Source of the DNA: Pseudoxanthomonas sp. J31
GTDB taxonomy: Bacteria; Pseudomonadota; Gammaproteobacteria; Xanthomonadales; Xanthomonadaceae
Direction: 5' to 3'
DNA length: 64,000 nt
Assembly (NCBI RefSeq): GCF_000510725.1
Contig: NZ_AZNZ01000007.1
Location: forward strand, 124,001 to 188,000
Shown: piece after piece, positions 43,001-53,468 of the stretch
Layout of the letters: each line of letters opens with the position of its first letter
Position numbering within the stretch: position 1 is the first letter of the stretch
Position numbers and translations under genes: made by a program
Notes under the pieces: generated by a model
Told to the model about the DNA's origin: nothing
The model's database searches: none
The model's input: the letters and a program-made list of their open reading frames with translations, nothing else

Positions 43001-43714
43001 TCAGCCGGCGTCGAGCAGGCCGCGCAGGAACGGCACCGTCACCCGCCGCTGCGCCGCCAGCGAGGCCCGGTCGATGCGCTCCAGCAGGCCCAGCAAGTGG
43101 CCCATGTCGCGCCCGGTGCGGGTCAGCAGCCAATCGATCGCCGCTTCCTCCAGCACCAGCCCGCGTCGGCGGGCGCGGTCGCGCAGCACCGCGCGGCGGC
43201 CCTCGTCGTCCAGCGTATGCAGGGCGATGCGGGTGCACTGGCCCAGGCGCGAGCGCAGGTCCGGCAGCACCAGCGGCAGCGCCTGCGGCGCGGCGGTGGC
43301 CAGGTACAGCACGGAAGTACCGGCGGCGCGCATGCGGTTGTGGAAATCGAACAGCGCGACCTCGTCCTCGCGGTCGCCGGCGATGGCCTCCAGCCCGTCC
43401 AGCGCGACCACGTCGGCCTCCTGCGCCTCCAGCGCCTCGCGCAGGCGGCCGCGCGCGGCGCGCAGCGGCAGGTAGGCCGCGCGCCGGCCGGCACCCTCGG
43501 CCTCGGCGCACACGCCCAGGCCCAGGTGGGTCTTGCCGGCGCCGCTGGCGCCCTCCAGGTAGATCCAGTCCGCGCCGGGCAGCCGCGCCAGGTCGCGCAG
43601 CTGTTCCAGCGCGCCGGCCGGGGCGCCGATGTAGCTCTCCAGGCGCTGCTCGGGCGGGTAACGCAGCGCCAGCGGCAGTTGCGGGGTGCCGGCCTTGCCG
43701 GGGGGAACGCTCAC
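43001..43714 (-). CDS. hda: DnaA regulatory inactivator Hda
   Basis: This 237-residue AAA+ protein related to DnaA domain III stimulates hydrolysis of DnaA-bound ATP after replication starts. It has Walker A EGASGAGKTHL, Walker B DVVALDGLEAI, sensor 1 YLATAAPQAL and the arginine-finger/sensor 2 segment GRDMGHLLGLLERID. The N-terminus (TPQLPLALRYPPEQ) carries a QLPLAL beta-clamp-binding motif, the defining trait of Hda. The GTG start at 43714 overlaps the perM stop (GTGA), so translation is coupled. This DUF2066-perM-hda order is seen in other gammaproteobacteria. Confidence 0.93.
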   Translation of the reverse strand: MSVPPGKAGTPQLPLALRYPPEQRLESYIGAPAGALEQLRDLARLPGADWIYLEGASGAGKTHLGLGVCAEAEGAGRRAAYLPLRAARGRLREALEAQEADVVALDGLEAIAGDREDEVALFDFHNRMRAAGTSVLYLATAAPQALPLVLPDLRSRLGQCTRIALHTLDDEGRRAVLRDRARRRGLVLEEAAIDWLLTRTGRDMGHLLGLLERIDRASLAAQRRVTVPFLRGLLDAG

Positions 43715-44901
43715 GCCTCCGGGCCCTGGCCGCGCGCGGGCGGCTGTTGCGGCGGTTCCGGCGCGCGTTCCGGGAAGGGACCGAGCACGATCGAGGGCGA
43801 GCCCTGGCCGCCCATGTACAGCCCGCTCTGGCGGTAGCGCTCGGCGGCGAAGCGCAGCAGCACGTTGATCACCGCCGCCGCCGGCAGCGCGATCAGCATG
43901 CCGAGGAACCCGAACAGCTGGCCGCCGGCCATCACCGCGAAGATCACCGCCACCGGATGCAGGCCGATCTTGTCGCCGACGATGCGCGGGGTCAGCACAT
44001 AGCTCTCCAGCAGCTGGCCGACGGTGAACACCACGCCCACCAGCACCAACAGCCGGGTATCCAGGCCCTGGGCCTGGACCAGCGCCGCCACCACCGCCAG
44101 GACGATGCCGGTGGTCGCGCCCAGGTAAGGAATGAAGCTGATCAGGCCGGCGACCATGCCAATCAGCAAGCCCAGCTTGAGCCCGGACAGCTGCAGGCCG
44201 ATCGCGTAGATCGCCCCCAGCGCCAGCATCACCACGAACTGCCCGCGCAGGAACGCGGCGAGCACGTCGTTGGACTCGCGCGCCAGGCGGGTGACCGTAT
44301 CCAGGTGGTCGCGCGGGACCAGGGCCGCGACCCGCTCCACCAGCAGGTCCCAGTCGCGCAGGAAGTAGTAGGTCAGGATCGGCAGCAGCACCAGGTTCAC
44401 CACCCAGGCCACCATCGCGAAGCCGGAGCGGGAGATGTAGCCGAACACCGCGGTGGCGAAGCCACCGGCCTGCTGCCAGTGCTCGCGCACCCATTGGACC
44501 AGCCGCTCCGGATCCAGCCACACCATCAGTTCCAGCCCGGTGCGCGCCTCCAGCCACGGCACCGCGGTCTGCACGAACCAGTCGCGGTAGGCCGGCAGCG
44601 ACTCCACCAGGGTGCGCACCTGGCGTTCGAGCATCGGCACCAGGATCAGCAGGGCCAGCACCAGCAGCAGGGTCATCAGCCCGAACACCAGGGCCACGGC
44701 CACGTTGCGCGAGCGCCCGGCGCGCTCGAGGCGGTCGACCAGCGGGTCGCCCATCCACCCCAGCAGCGCGCCGAACACGAACGGGGTCAGGATCGGCGCC
44801 AGCAGCCAGACGACCCACAGGCCGACCAGCCCCAGCACGATCCACTTGAGCTGCTGCAGGAAGCGCGCGATCTCCGCTTGCCCGTCCATCGGCCGGCTCA
44901 T
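43711..44901 (-). CDS. perM: AI-2E/PerM family membrane protein
   Basis: This 396-residue inner-membrane protein of the AI-2E transporter (PerM/TqsA) superfamily has about eight helices in the usual pattern: three near the N-terminus, a soluble amphipathic stretch (about 85-140), then five, with the conserved PYLGATTG and [15 protein letters not shown] motifs. Substrates of this family differ, and members with hda as neighbour have no proven one. The C-terminal tail is proline-rich. Start and stop overlap the neighbouring genes by four bases each, making a tight three-gene operon with DUF2066 and hda. Confidence 0.9.
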   Translation of the reverse strand: MSRPMDGQAEIARFLQQLKWIVLGLVGLWVVWLLAPILTPFVFGALLGWMGDPLVDRLERAGRSRNVAVALVFGLMTLLLVLALLILVPMLERQVRTLVESLPAYRDWFVQTAVPWLEARTGLELMVWLDPERLVQWVREHWQQAGGFATAVFGYISRSGFAMVAWVVNLVLLPILTYYFLRDWDLLVERVAALVPRDHLDTVTRLARESNDVLAAFLRGQFVVMLALGAIYAIGLQLSGLKLGLLIGMVAGLISFIPYLGATTGIVLAVVAALVQAQGLDTRLLVLVGVVFTVGQLLESYVLTPRIVGDKIGLHPVAVIFAVMAGGQLFGFLGMLIALPAAAVINVLLRFAAERYRQSGLYMGGQGSPSIVLGPFPERAPEPPQQPPARGQGPEA

Positions 44902-45974
44902 CGGATGCGGTACTCCCCGGGCACGCCCTCCACCGGCTCCACCGGCGCGTTCTGGCCGAGCATGCGGTCGAACCCGGACAGGCCGGTGAGCAGGTCGAGG
45001 TCGAACTCCACGCGGTCGCCGCTGGCGCGCACCGGCGCGATCCGGCGCACCACCGGCAGCCGCTGCAGCAAGGCCGAGACCTGCAGGTAGTCCTCGGCCC
45101 CGTGCAGCCCGGTGACCACGACCCGGTAGGTGCCGGCCGGCTCGGACACCGGGACCTTGGCGTAGCGCTGGATCAGCGCGTCGGCGGCCACGTCGGCGCC
45201 GCTGGACAGCGCGCGCCGCGGGTCGGATTCGTTGACCGTGCGGGTGGCCAGCACCCGCCCGGCGTCGACGAAGGTCCAGTCGGTGGCCCAGCCGTTACCG
45301 CTGCGGTGCATCTTGCCGATCAGCTGCATCGGCGGGCTGTAGCGGGCCGAGGCGCGGGCCACGGCGGCGGTGTCGCCGCGCCAGATCGCGCCGACCACCG
45401 CCTGCTCGGCGGCGCCGCCGGACGGCAGGCCGAGGCGGTAGCCACGCTCGACCGCGCGCTCCAGCAGCGGACGCGCGGCATTGACCTGGCCGGTGCCCAG
45501 CAGGCGCGGGCCGCTGCCGTCGTCGATCGCCAGCCACACCACCGGCTTGGGCCGCGGCTGCGCCCACACCGGCAGGCCCAGCGCCGAGACCAGGCCGTCG
45601 ACCAGTTCCGGGTGGAAGCGCACCACCAGCATGGTGCGGAAGGTGGGCGCGCCGCCGGGCGAGGTGCTCTGGTCCTGGCGGTAGTCGTAGCTCTCCACGT
45701 AGGCGTCGGCGTTGCGCAGCTCCTGCGCCACGCCGGGGCGGTTGGCCACCGCAGGGTCGCCGGAGAGCTTGGACAGCACCTGGGCCAGGGCACGGGCGAA
45801 ACCGGCCGCGCGCGCCGAATCGGCCTGGCTGCCGACCTGCACCTCGGCCGCGTACAGGCCCTGCGCGGCCGCCACCTCGCCTTCGGTACGCAGCCCGTCC
45901 TGGGCCGCTGCCGGCGCGAAGGGCAGGCACAGCAGCAGCGCCAGGAACAGGGTCAGGCCGCGGCGGACGGGCAT
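44898..45974 (-). CDS. DUF2066 domain-containing exported protein
   Basis: This 358-residue protein has a signal peptide (1-24, ending FAPAAAQ) and the DUF2066 domain ([20 protein letters not shown]-type region near 55-75, then [11 protein letters not shown]). The function of the family is unknown; its steady place upstream of perM-hda suggests a periplasmic role linked to that operon. ATG 45974 gives the signal peptide after a GAGGA at six bases; a longer frame to 46025 adds only leader sequence. It is divergent from purM, as in many gammaproteobacteria. Confidence 0.9.
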   Translation of the reverse strand: MPVRRGLTLFLALLLCLPFAPAAAQDGLRTEGEVAAAQGLYAAEVQVGSQADSARAAGFARALAQVLSKLSGDPAVANRPGVAQELRNADAYVESYDYRQDQSTSPGGAPTFRTMLVVRFHPELVDGLVSALGLPVWAQPRPKPVVWLAIDDGSGPRLLGTGQVNAARPLLERAVERGYRLGLPSGGAAEQAVVGAIWRGDTAAVARASARYSPPMQLIGKMHRSGNGWATDWTFVDAGRVLATRTVNESDPRRALSSGADVAADALIQRYAKVPVSEPAGTYRVVVTGLHGAEDYLQVSALLQRLPVVRRIAPVRASGDRVEFDLDLLTGLSGFDRMLGQNAPVEPVEGVPGEYRIR

Positions 45975-46089
45975 GGGGATCCTCGATGGACGGGGAATAC
46001 CGGGGAATTGTTGCCCGAACCGCATGCCCGCGCCAATCGACGCAGCGCGAAGGCGGGACGCCGGGCGTCCCCGGCCGCGGCGCGGCTGC

Positions 46090-46095
46090 TAGAAT
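46090..46095 (+). promoter_or_regulatory. candidate -10 box of purMN
   Basis: TAGAAT lies 35 bases before the purM GTG. The upstream sequence is GC-rich without a clear -35. No obvious PurR-type palindrome is visible. Confidence 0.4.
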
Positions 46096-46130
46096 CGCGG
46101 CCCTTCCCCGCAGCTGCCGCAGGCCCTGAC

Positions 46131-47186
46131 GTGAGCCAGACTCCTACGCCCACTCCCCTGACCTACCGCGACGCGGGCGTGGACATCGACGCCGGCAACG
46201 AGGTCGTGGAGCGGATCAAACCGCTGGTGCGGCGCAGCTTCCGCCCAGAGGTGATGGGCGGCCTGGGCGGGTTCGGCGCCCTGTTCGACCTGTCCGGCAA
46301 GTACCGCGAGCCGGTGCTGGTCTCCGGCACCGACGGCGTCGGCACCAAGCTCAAGCTGGCCCAGCAGCTGGGCCGCCACGACACCATCGGCATCGACCTG
46401 GTCGCGATGTGCGTCAACGACATCCTGGTCCAGGGCGCCGAGCCGCTGTTCTTCCTGGACTACTTCGCCACCGGCAAGCTCGACGTGGACACCACGGTCG
46501 CGGTGGTCGGCGGCATCGCCCGCGGCTGCGAGGAGTCCGGCTGCGCCCTGATCGGCGGCGAGACCGCCGAGATGCCGGACATGTACCCGCCGGGCGAGTA
46601 CGACCTGGCCGGCTTCGCCGTGGGCGCGGTGGAGAAGTCGCAGCTGCTGGACGGCTCCCGCGTGCGCGAGGGCGACGTGCTGCTGGGCATCGCCTCCTCC
46701 GGCCCGCACTCCAACGGCTATTCGCTGATCCGCCGCATCTACGACCGCGCCGGCCGCCCGGCCGAGCTGGTCCTGGAGGACGGCAGCAAGCTGGTCGACG
46801 CGCTGATGGCCCCGACCCGGCTGTACGTGAAGCCGGTGCTGGCCCTGCTGCGCGAACACGGCGAGGCGATCCACGCCATGGCCCACATCACCGGCGGCGG
46901 CCTGACCGAGAACATCATTCGCGTCATCCCCGAGGGCCTGGGCCTGGACATCGAGGCGCAGGCCATCGTCCTGCCGCCGGTGTTCGCCTGGCTGCAGCGC
47001 GAAGGCGCGGTGGCCGACGAGGAAATGTGGCGCACCTTCAACTGCGGCATCGGCTTCGTGCTGGTGGTGCCGCAGGACGCGCTGGCCGCGATCGGCGCCG
47101 CGCTCGACGCCCAGGGCCTGGCGCACCGCGCCATCGGCCGGGTGGTCGCGCGCGCCGGCGGCGACGGGCGCGTGCGCATCGCCTGA
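46131..47186 (+). CDS. purM: phosphoribosylformylglycinamidine cyclo-ligase
   Basis: PurM (AIR synthetase) closes the imidazole ring in step five of purine synthesis, using ATP. The 351-residue protein shows the family blocks [54 protein letters not shown] (in parts) and [21 protein letters not shown], with [11 protein letters not shown]. It starts at GTG 46131; no ATG is available before the conserved block. purN follows after seven bases, as in most proteobacteria. All core residues appear present and the length is normal. Confidence 0.97.
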   Translation: MSQTPTPTPLTYRDAGVDIDAGNEVVERIKPLVRRSFRPEVMGGLGGFGALFDLSGKYREPVLVSGTDGVGTKLKLAQQLGRHDTIGIDLVAMCVNDILVQGAEPLFFLDYFATGKLDVDTTVAVVGGIARGCEESGCALIGGETAEMPDMYPPGEYDLAGFAVGAVEKSQLLDGSRVREGDVLLGIASSGPHSNGYSLIRRIYDRAGRPAELVLEDGSKLVDALMAPTRLYVKPVLALLREHGEAIHAMAHITGGGLTENIIRVIPEGLGLDIEAQAIVLPPVFAWLQREGAVADEEMWRTFNCGIGFVLVVPQDALAAIGAALDAQGLAHRAIGRVVARAGGDGRVRIA

Positions 47187-47193
47187 GGCACCC

Positions 47194-47877
47194 ATGGCCC
47201 CTACCGGCGGGCGCCAGCCGCGGCTGGCGGTACTGGTCTCCGGCCGCGGCAGCAACCTGCAGGCGGTGCTGGACGCGATCGACGAAGGCCGCCTCGACGC
47301 CGAGGTGGTCGGGGTGTTCTCCGACCGCCCGGAGGCGCCGGCGCTGGCCAAGGTCGCGCCGGAGCTGCGCTGGAGCCGCAAGGCCCGCGCCTATCCCGAC
47401 CGCGCCGCGTTCGACGCCGACCTGGCCGAGGCGGTGGCCGCCTGCCGCCCGGACTGGATCTTCTGCGCCGGCTACATGCGCATCCTCGGCGATGCCTTCG
47501 TGCGCCGCTTCGAAGGCCGCCTGCTCAACGTCCACCCCTCGCTGCTGCCGCTGTACAAGGGCCTGCACACCCATGCGCGGGCGCTGGAGGCCGGCGACGC
47601 CGAACACGGCGCCAGCGTGCACTTCGTGGTCCCGGAACTGGACGCCGGCGCGGTGGTGGCCCAGGTGCGCATCCTGGTGATGCCCGGCGACACACCCGAC
47701 ACCCTGGCCGCGCGCCTGCTGCCGCACGAACACCGGCTGGTCACCGCGGTGCTCGGGCTGGCGGTGGCCGGACGCCTGGCTGAACGCGATGCACGGGTCT
47801 GGGTCGACGGTCAGTGCCTGTTTAAACCGCTGCAACTAGATTCCGCGGGCACCCTGAAGCCGGAATCACGCGCCTGA
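47194..47877 (+). CDS. purN: phosphoribosylglycinamide formyltransferase
   Basis: PurN transfers a formyl group from 10-formyl-tetrahydrofolate to GAR, step three of purine synthesis. The 227-residue protein has LVSGRGSNLQAVLDAI, the catalytic site AGYMRIL with VHPSLLPLYKGLHTHARAL (N-H-D catalytic set) and GASVHFVVPELDAGAVV. The C-terminal tail is about ten residues longer than usual (SAGTLKPESRA). It is co-transcribed with purM. Confidence 0.97.
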   Translation: MAPTGGRQPRLAVLVSGRGSNLQAVLDAIDEGRLDAEVVGVFSDRPEAPALAKVAPELRWSRKARAYPDRAAFDADLAEAVAACRPDWIFCAGYMRILGDAFVRRFEGRLLNVHPSLLPLYKGLHTHARALEAGDAEHGASVHFVVPELDAGAVVAQVRILVMPGDTPDTLAARLLPHEHRLVTAVLGLAVAGRLAERDARVWVDGQCLFKPLQLDSAGTLKPESRA

Positions 47878-47924
47878 CACCGGCGCGCGGGCATGCTTCC
47901 CCGTCGTCCCCCTGCCCGAGCCGC

Positions 47925-48689
47925 ATGCGCCCCATCCTCGCCTCCCTCCTGCTGCTGACCGCCAGCGCCCTCCAGGCGCAACCCGCCCGTGCGCAGGAAG
48001 CGGCGCCGCCCGGCCTGCCCGCGCTGCCGCCGGCGCCACGCGTGCTGGAACCGTTCCAGGCCACCTACGAGGCTTGGTACCGCGGCCGCCCCGCCGGCAG
48101 CGCCACCATGCGCCTGGTGCGCCAGGACCCGCGGCACTGGACGATCGAGCTGGACCTGCGCGCCGAGCGCGGCGTGGCCAGCCTGGCGCGGCTGAACATC
48201 CACCAGAGCACACTGTTCGACGAGCACGACGGCCACTACCGCCCCCTGGGCCAGAACACCGAGCGGCGCGCGGTGCTGTTCGGCAAGCAGGTCAGCGGCA
48301 GCTACGACTGGGGCGCGATGCAGGCGCGCTGGAGCGGCGACATCAGCCGCGAGCGCCGGCGCCCGGTGCCGCTGCAGCCGGGGGACATGAGCGCCCTGCT
48401 GATCAACCTGGCGCTGATGCGCGACGCCCGCCCCGGCGCGGTGCTGGAATACCGCTTCGTCGACGGCGGCCGCGTGCGCGGGCACGTCTATCATGTCGGG
48501 CAGACGCCGGAGACGCTGGCCGTGGGCGACATGAGCTACGAGGCCTTGCGGGTCGAACGCCGCGACCGCGACGGCGACCAGACCCTGGTCTGGGTCGCCG
48601 ACGGCGTGCCCACCCCGATCCGCATCCTGCAACGCGAGGACGGCGAGGACGAGGTCGACCTGCGCCTGATCGAGTACCGAGGAGCCTGA
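47925..48689 (+). CDS. DUF3108 exported protein, copy 1
   Basis: This 254-residue protein has a signal peptide (1-23, ending PARAQ), a short proline-rich linker and a DUF3108 beta-barrel-like domain (FQATYEAWYRGRPAGSATMRL, FDEHDGHYRPLGQN, LQREDGEDEVDLRLIEY). Related DUF3108 proteins have a lipid- or polysaccharide-binding-like fold but no settled role. It is followed after one base by a paralogue with the same order of motifs, so the two arose by duplication and are co-transcribed. Confidence 0.87.
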   Translation: MRPILASLLLLTASALQAQPARAQEAAPPGLPALPPAPRVLEPFQATYEAWYRGRPAGSATMRLVRQDPRHWTIELDLRAERGVASLARLNIHQSTLFDEHDGHYRPLGQNTERRAVLFGKQVSGSYDWGAMQARWSGDISRERRRPVPLQPGDMSALLINLALMRDARPGAVLEYRFVDGGRVRGHVYHVGQTPETLAVGDMSYEALRVERRDRDGDQTLVWVADGVPTPIRILQREDGEDEVDLRLIEYRGA

Positions 48690-48690
48690 G

Positions 48691-49374
48691 ATGAACCGGA
48701 CCCGCCCCCTGATCCGCCTCCCGCTGCTGCTGGGCCTGCTCGCCGCCGCCGTGCCGGCGCTGGCGATGGAGCCGTTCACCGCCGACTACACCGCCAGCTA
48801 CATGGGCATGCGCGCCGATGGCACCATGACCCTGGTGCGCGAGTCCGGCGACCGCTGGAAGTACAGCCTGCGCATCCGCAACCAGGTCGCCGACCTGAGC
48901 CAGGTCACCGTGTTCGACGAGCACCAGGGCACCCTGCGTCCGCTGAGCAGCAGCGACAGCTCGGTGGCGCTGATCAAGCGCAAGTCGGTGCAGGCCAACT
49001 ACGACTGGAAGGCCGGCCAGGCCACCTGGAGCGGCGACGTCAAGCCCGAGCGCCGCGGCCCGGTGAAGCTGCAGCCCGGCGACATGGACGCGCTGCTGAT
49101 CAACCTGGCCGTGGCCCGCGATCTGGCCGCGGGCAAGCCGCTGTCCTACCGCCTGGTCGACGAGGGCCGGGCCAAGCCGCTGCGCTACGAGGTGGCCGGC
49201 AAGGAGCAGATCACCGTCGCCGGCAAGCCGCGCCAGGCCACCAAGGTGGTGCGCCGCGACGACAAGCGCGAGACGATCGCCTGGATCGTGGCGGAAATGC
49301 CGGTGCCGGCGCGCATCCTGCAGCGCGAGAACGGCCAGGACACCATCGACCTGACCCTCAAGGCGCTGCGCTGA
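48691..49374 (+). CDS. DUF3108 exported protein, copy 2
   Basis: This 227-residue paralogue of the preceding gene has a signal peptide (1-25, ending VPALAM) and the same domain: FTADYTASYMGMRADGTMTL, FDEHQGTLRPLSS, WSGDVKPERRGPVKLQPGDM, ARILQRENGQDTIDLTLK. Shared blocks such as LQPGDM-ALLINLA in both proteins prove duplication. It lacks the proline-rich linker of copy 1. GGAG precedes ATG 48691. The gene ends convergent with the EF-hand protein gene. Confidence 0.87.
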   Translation: MNRTRPLIRLPLLLGLLAAAVPALAMEPFTADYTASYMGMRADGTMTLVRESGDRWKYSLRIRNQVADLSQVTVFDEHQGTLRPLSSSDSSVALIKRKSVQANYDWKAGQATWSGDVKPERRGPVKLQPGDMDALLINLAVARDLAAGKPLSYRLVDEGRAKPLRYEVAGKEQITVAGKPRQATKVVRRDDKRETIAWIVAEMPVPARILQRENGQDTIDLTLKALR

Positions 49375-49393
49375 GCGCGGCGCCCTGGCCGGT

Positions 49394-49696
49394 TCACTCC
49401 TCGGCCTTGAACACCGTCTGGCACTGCACCCGGATCACCTCGCCGCTGCGGAACCAGCGGAAGGTGGTGCATTCGCGGTTACCCTCGCTGCTGCGTTCGG
49501 CGGTCACCGCGTAGAACGACTGCAGGATCTCGCCGCGGTCGACCACGCCATCGCCGTTCCAGTCCATGTCGGAGGTCTCGACCCCGCGGGTGGCGGCCAT
49601 GCCCAGCCAGCCGGCCACGCCGATCAGCACCAGCATCGCCGCCAGCAGGCCCAGCAGGACCTTGCGGCGGGTGGTCATGCGTCCTCGCAGCAGCAT
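49394..49696 (-). CDS. small membrane-anchored EF-hand protein
   Basis: This 100-residue protein has one N-terminal helix (about 12-35, [20 protein letters not shown]) and an extra-cytoplasmic EF-hand loop D45-W-N47-G-D49-G-V-V-D53-R-G-E56, complete in its calcium ligands, followed by a two-cysteine domain ([15 protein letters not shown]). ATG 49696 directly follows the murA stop (TGAATG) with GGAGG in place; ATG 49678 is an alternative. I know no function. Co-transcription with murA is strongly suggested by the zero-base spacing. Confidence 0.75.
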   Translation of the reverse strand: MLLRGRMTTRRKVLLGLLAAMLVLIGVAGWLGMAATRGVETSDMDWNGDGVVDRGEILQSFYAVTAERSSEGNRECTTFRWFRSGEVIRVQCQTVFKAEE

Positions 49697-51031
<1,335 letters not shown>

Positions 51032-51262
51032 TCAGGCGGCCTCGTCGGGGGTCACGGTCCGGAGCGACAGGGCGTGGATCGCCCCGCCCATCAGGTCGCC
51101 CAGGGTCGCGTAGACCATCCGGTGGCGGGCCAGCGGCAGTTTGCCGCGGAAGGCCTCGCAGACCACGGTCGCCTCGAAGTGCACGCCATCGTCGCCCTGC
51201 ACGTGGGCTTTGGCACCGGGCAGGCCTTGCTCGATCAGGCGGGCGATGGTGTCGGCGTCCAT
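51032..51262 (-). CDS. ibaG: BolA/IbaG family protein
   Basis: This 76-residue BolA-like protein (YrbA/IbaG type) has the conserved core DGVHFEATVVCEAFRGK, KLPLARHRMVYATLGDLM and IHALSLRTVTP, with the helix-turn-helix-like region containing the invariant RH. BolA proteins bind monothiol glutaredoxins and [2Fe-2S] clusters. Position next to murA is the standard proteobacterial arrangement, in which IbaG responds to acid stress. Length and start fit the family. The gene is divergent from kdsD. Confidence 0.92.
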   Translation of the reverse strand: MDADTIARLIEQGLPGAKAHVQGDDGVHFEATVVCEAFRGKLPLARHRMVYATLGDLMGGAIHALSLRTVTPDEAA

Positions 51263-51275
51263 GAAGCTGTTGGCC

Positions 51276-51281
51276 TAGAAT
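51276..51281 (+). promoter_or_regulatory. candidate -10 box of the kdsD-lpt operon
   Basis: TAGAAT lies 45 bases before the kdsD start in the divergent gap with ibaG. No convincing -35 is visible. A CTAG-TCTAG repeat (51,290-51,297) follows. Confidence 0.35.
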
Positions 51282-51326
51282 GAAGCACCCTAGTCTAGCG
51301 AATCCGGGCCGCTCCCGGGCCGATAC

Positions 51327-52322
51327 ATGAGCGCAGCCGCCGAGTCATCCGCCGAACCCGCGCAGCTGGCCGCCGCCGGCAGGCGCGTGTTCCAGGTCGA
51401 AGCCCAGGCCCTGGAAGCGGTCGGGCAGCGGGTCGGCGAGGACTTCGCCCGCGCCTGCCGGCTGATCCTGGCCTCGCGCGGGCGCCTGGTCTGCACCGGC
51501 ATGGGCAAGTCCGGGCACGTGGCGCGCAAGATCGCCGCCACCCTCGCCTCCACCGGCACCCCGGCGTTCTTCGTCCACCCCGGCGAGGCCGGGCATGGCG
51601 ATCTGGGCATGATCACCGACGCGGACATCGTGCTGGCGCTGTCCTATTCCGGCGAGTCGGACGAGGTGCTGATGCTGCTGCCGGCCCTGCGCCGCCAGGG
51701 CAACAAGGTGATCGCGATGACCGGTCGCCCGCAGTCCACCCTGGCGCGCGAGGCCGACATCCACCTGGACGTGGGCGTGCCGGCCGAGGCCTGCCCGCTG
51801 CACCTGGCCCCGACGTCCTCCACCACCGCCTCGCTGGCCATGGGCGACGCCCTGGCGGTGGCGCTGCTGGAGGCGCGCGGCTTCACCGCCGACGACTTCG
51901 CCCGTTCGCACCCGGCCGGCAGCCTCGGCCGGCGCCTGCTGCTGCACGTCACCGACGTGATGCACGGCGGCGAGGAACTGCCCTGCGTCGGCGAGGACGC
52001 CAGCGTGGCCGAGGCGCTGGTGGAGATGAGCCGCAAGCGCCTGGGCATGACCGCGATCGCCGCCGCCGACGGACGCCTGGCCGGGATCTTCACCGACGGC
52101 GACCTGCGCCGCGCCCTGGACCGCGGCATCGACGTCCGCCAGGCGCGGATCGCCGAGGTCATGACCCGCAACCCGCGCACGATCGACGCCGGGCAGATGG
52201 CCACCGAGGCCGCGCACCTGATGGAGCGCCACCGCATCAACGGCCTGATCGTGGTCGACGCCGAGCAGCGCCCGGTGGGCGCGCTCAATGTTCACGACCT
52301 GTTGCGAGCACGCGTGGTTTAA
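51327..52322 (+). CDS. kdsD: arabinose-5-phosphate isomerase
   Basis: KdsD converts ribulose-5-phosphate to arabinose-5-phosphate, the first step to Kdo of lipopolysaccharide. The 331-residue protein has a SIS domain (TGMGKSGHVARKIAATLASTG, HPGEAGHGDLG, LSYSGESDE) and two CBS domains (VTDVMHGGEELPCV and IAEVMTRNPRTID). Key residues of the SIS active site, including the AHGDLG-like histidine, are present. It begins a six-gene run through kdsC, lptC, lptA and lptB to rpoN with tiny gaps or overlaps, the standard gammaproteobacterial order. Confidence 0.96.
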   Translation: MSAAAESSAEPAQLAAAGRRVFQVEAQALEAVGQRVGEDFARACRLILASRGRLVCTGMGKSGHVARKIAATLASTGTPAFFVHPGEAGHGDLGMITDADIVLALSYSGESDEVLMLLPALRRQGNKVIAMTGRPQSTLAREADIHLDVGVPAEACPLHLAPTSSTTASLAMGDALAVALLEARGFTADDFARSHPAGSLGRRLLLHVTDVMHGGEELPCVGEDASVAEALVEMSRKRLGMTAIAAADGRLAGIFTDGDLRRALDRGIDVRQARIAEVMTRNPRTIDAGQMATEAAHLMERHRINGLIVVDAEQRPVGALNVHDLLRARVV

Positions 52323-52329
52323 CCGCCCC

Positions 52330-52914
52330 ATGTCCCCGGAACCGATCGTGGCCTACGACCCGCTGTCCCTCGTCCCCCCGGAAATCGCCGAGCGCGCGCG
52401 CCAGGTCCGGCTGGTGTGTCTGGACGTGGACGGCACCCTCACCGACGGCCGCCTGTACTTCGACGCCGCCGGCAACGAGATGAAGTCCTTCAGCGTGCTC
52501 GACGGCCAGGGCCTGGTGCAGCTGCGCCGCTTCGGTTTCCACGTCGCGCTGATCACCGCCCGCCCCAGCCTGGTGGCGCAGAAGCGCGGCGCCGACCTCG
52601 GCCTGGAAACCCACATCGGCGTGGCCGACAAGCTCGCCTGCATGGACGAACTGCTGGCCCGCCACGGCCTGGCGCGCGAACAGGCCTGCTTCGTCGGCGA
52701 CGACCTGCCGGACCTGGACTGCCTGTGCGTGGCCGGCCTCTCCGTGGCGCCGGCCAACGCCCATCCGTGGATCGCCGAACGGGTCCACTGGCGCACCCGC
52801 GGCCGCGCCGGGGAAGGCGCGGTGCGCGAGGTCTGCGACGTGCTGCTGGCGGCGCACGGCCACGTGCCGGCGATCCTCGCCGGGCACGGCTCGCGCGACG
52901 GACGCCGGGCATGA
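52330..52914 (+). CDS. kdsC: 3-deoxy-D-manno-octulosonate 8-phosphate phosphatase
   Basis: KdsC removes phosphate from Kdo-8-phosphate. The 194-residue HAD-superfamily enzyme has CLDVDGTLTDGRLYFD (nucleophile and acid Asp), ALITARPS, KLACMDELL and FVGDDLPDLDCLCVAGLSVA. It starts at ATG 52330, seven bases after the kdsD stop; an upstream in-frame ATG at 52288 lies inside kdsD. It is slightly longer than E. coli KdsC at the C-terminus. The stop overlaps lptC (ATGA). Confidence 0.95.
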   Translation: MSPEPIVAYDPLSLVPPEIAERARQVRLVCLDVDGTLTDGRLYFDAAGNEMKSFSVLDGQGLVQLRRFGFHVALITARPSLVAQKRGADLGLETHIGVADKLACMDELLARHGLAREQACFVGDDLPDLDCLCVAGLSVAPANAHPWIAERVHWRTRGRAGEGAVREVCDVLLAAHGHVPAILAGHGSRDGRRA

Positions 52915-53468
52915 ACTGGCGCCTGCTCCTGGGCCTGGTGCTGCTGGCGGCCGCCGCGGCCACCGGCTGGTCGGCCTGGCAGATGCGCGGGCGCGAGGCG
53001 CCGGCGGCCGCCAGCGGCGAGCGCTCGGACTACGTGCTGCGCGACTTCGAACTGGTGATCCTCGGCAAGGACGGGCTGGAGTCGGTGCGGGTGCAGTCGC
53101 CGGAGCTGCAGCGCCGCGAGGACGAGAGCATGGACCTGGAGCAGCCGCTGTTCCTGGCCCCCGCCGAGCCCGGGCCGTGGCGGCTGTCGGCCGAGCGTGG
53201 CTGGATCAGCGCCGACGGCGAGCTGCTGCGCCTGGAGGGCAACGTCGCCGGCGACAGCGACCCGGCCAGCCCCGCCCCGAGCAGCTTCCGCACCGACGTG
53301 CTGGAATTCCTCCCGGCGCAGGACCTGGCGCGCACCGACCGCCCGGTGCGCGTCACCCGCCCCGGCCTGCTGCAGACCGGCAACGGCATGGAAGCCAACC
53401 TCAAGACCCGCCAGTACCGCCTCCTTTCCCAGGTCAGGACTCGCTATGAACCTTCCGCGCGCCCTTAA
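52911..53468 (+). CDS. lptC: LPS export system protein LptC
   Basis: LptC is the bitopic periplasmic component that links the LptBFG ABC transporter to LptA. The 185-residue product has an N-terminal helix (about 4-22, LLLGLVLLAAAAATGWSAW) and an OstA-like beta-jellyroll (YVLRDFELVILGKDGLESVRVQSPEL in parts, LLRLEGNV, TDVLEFLPAQDLARTDRPV). It starts in overlap with kdsC, and its end overlaps lptA by 23 bases in another frame, unusually far. Confidence 0.92.
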   Translation: MNWRLLLGLVLLAAAAATGWSAWQMRGREAPAAASGERSDYVLRDFELVILGKDGLESVRVQSPELQRREDESMDLEQPLFLAPAEPGPWRLSAERGWISADGELLRLEGNVAGDSDPASPAPSSFRTDVLEFLPAQDLARTDRPVRVTRPGLLQTGNGMEANLKTRQYRLLSQVRTRYEPSARP

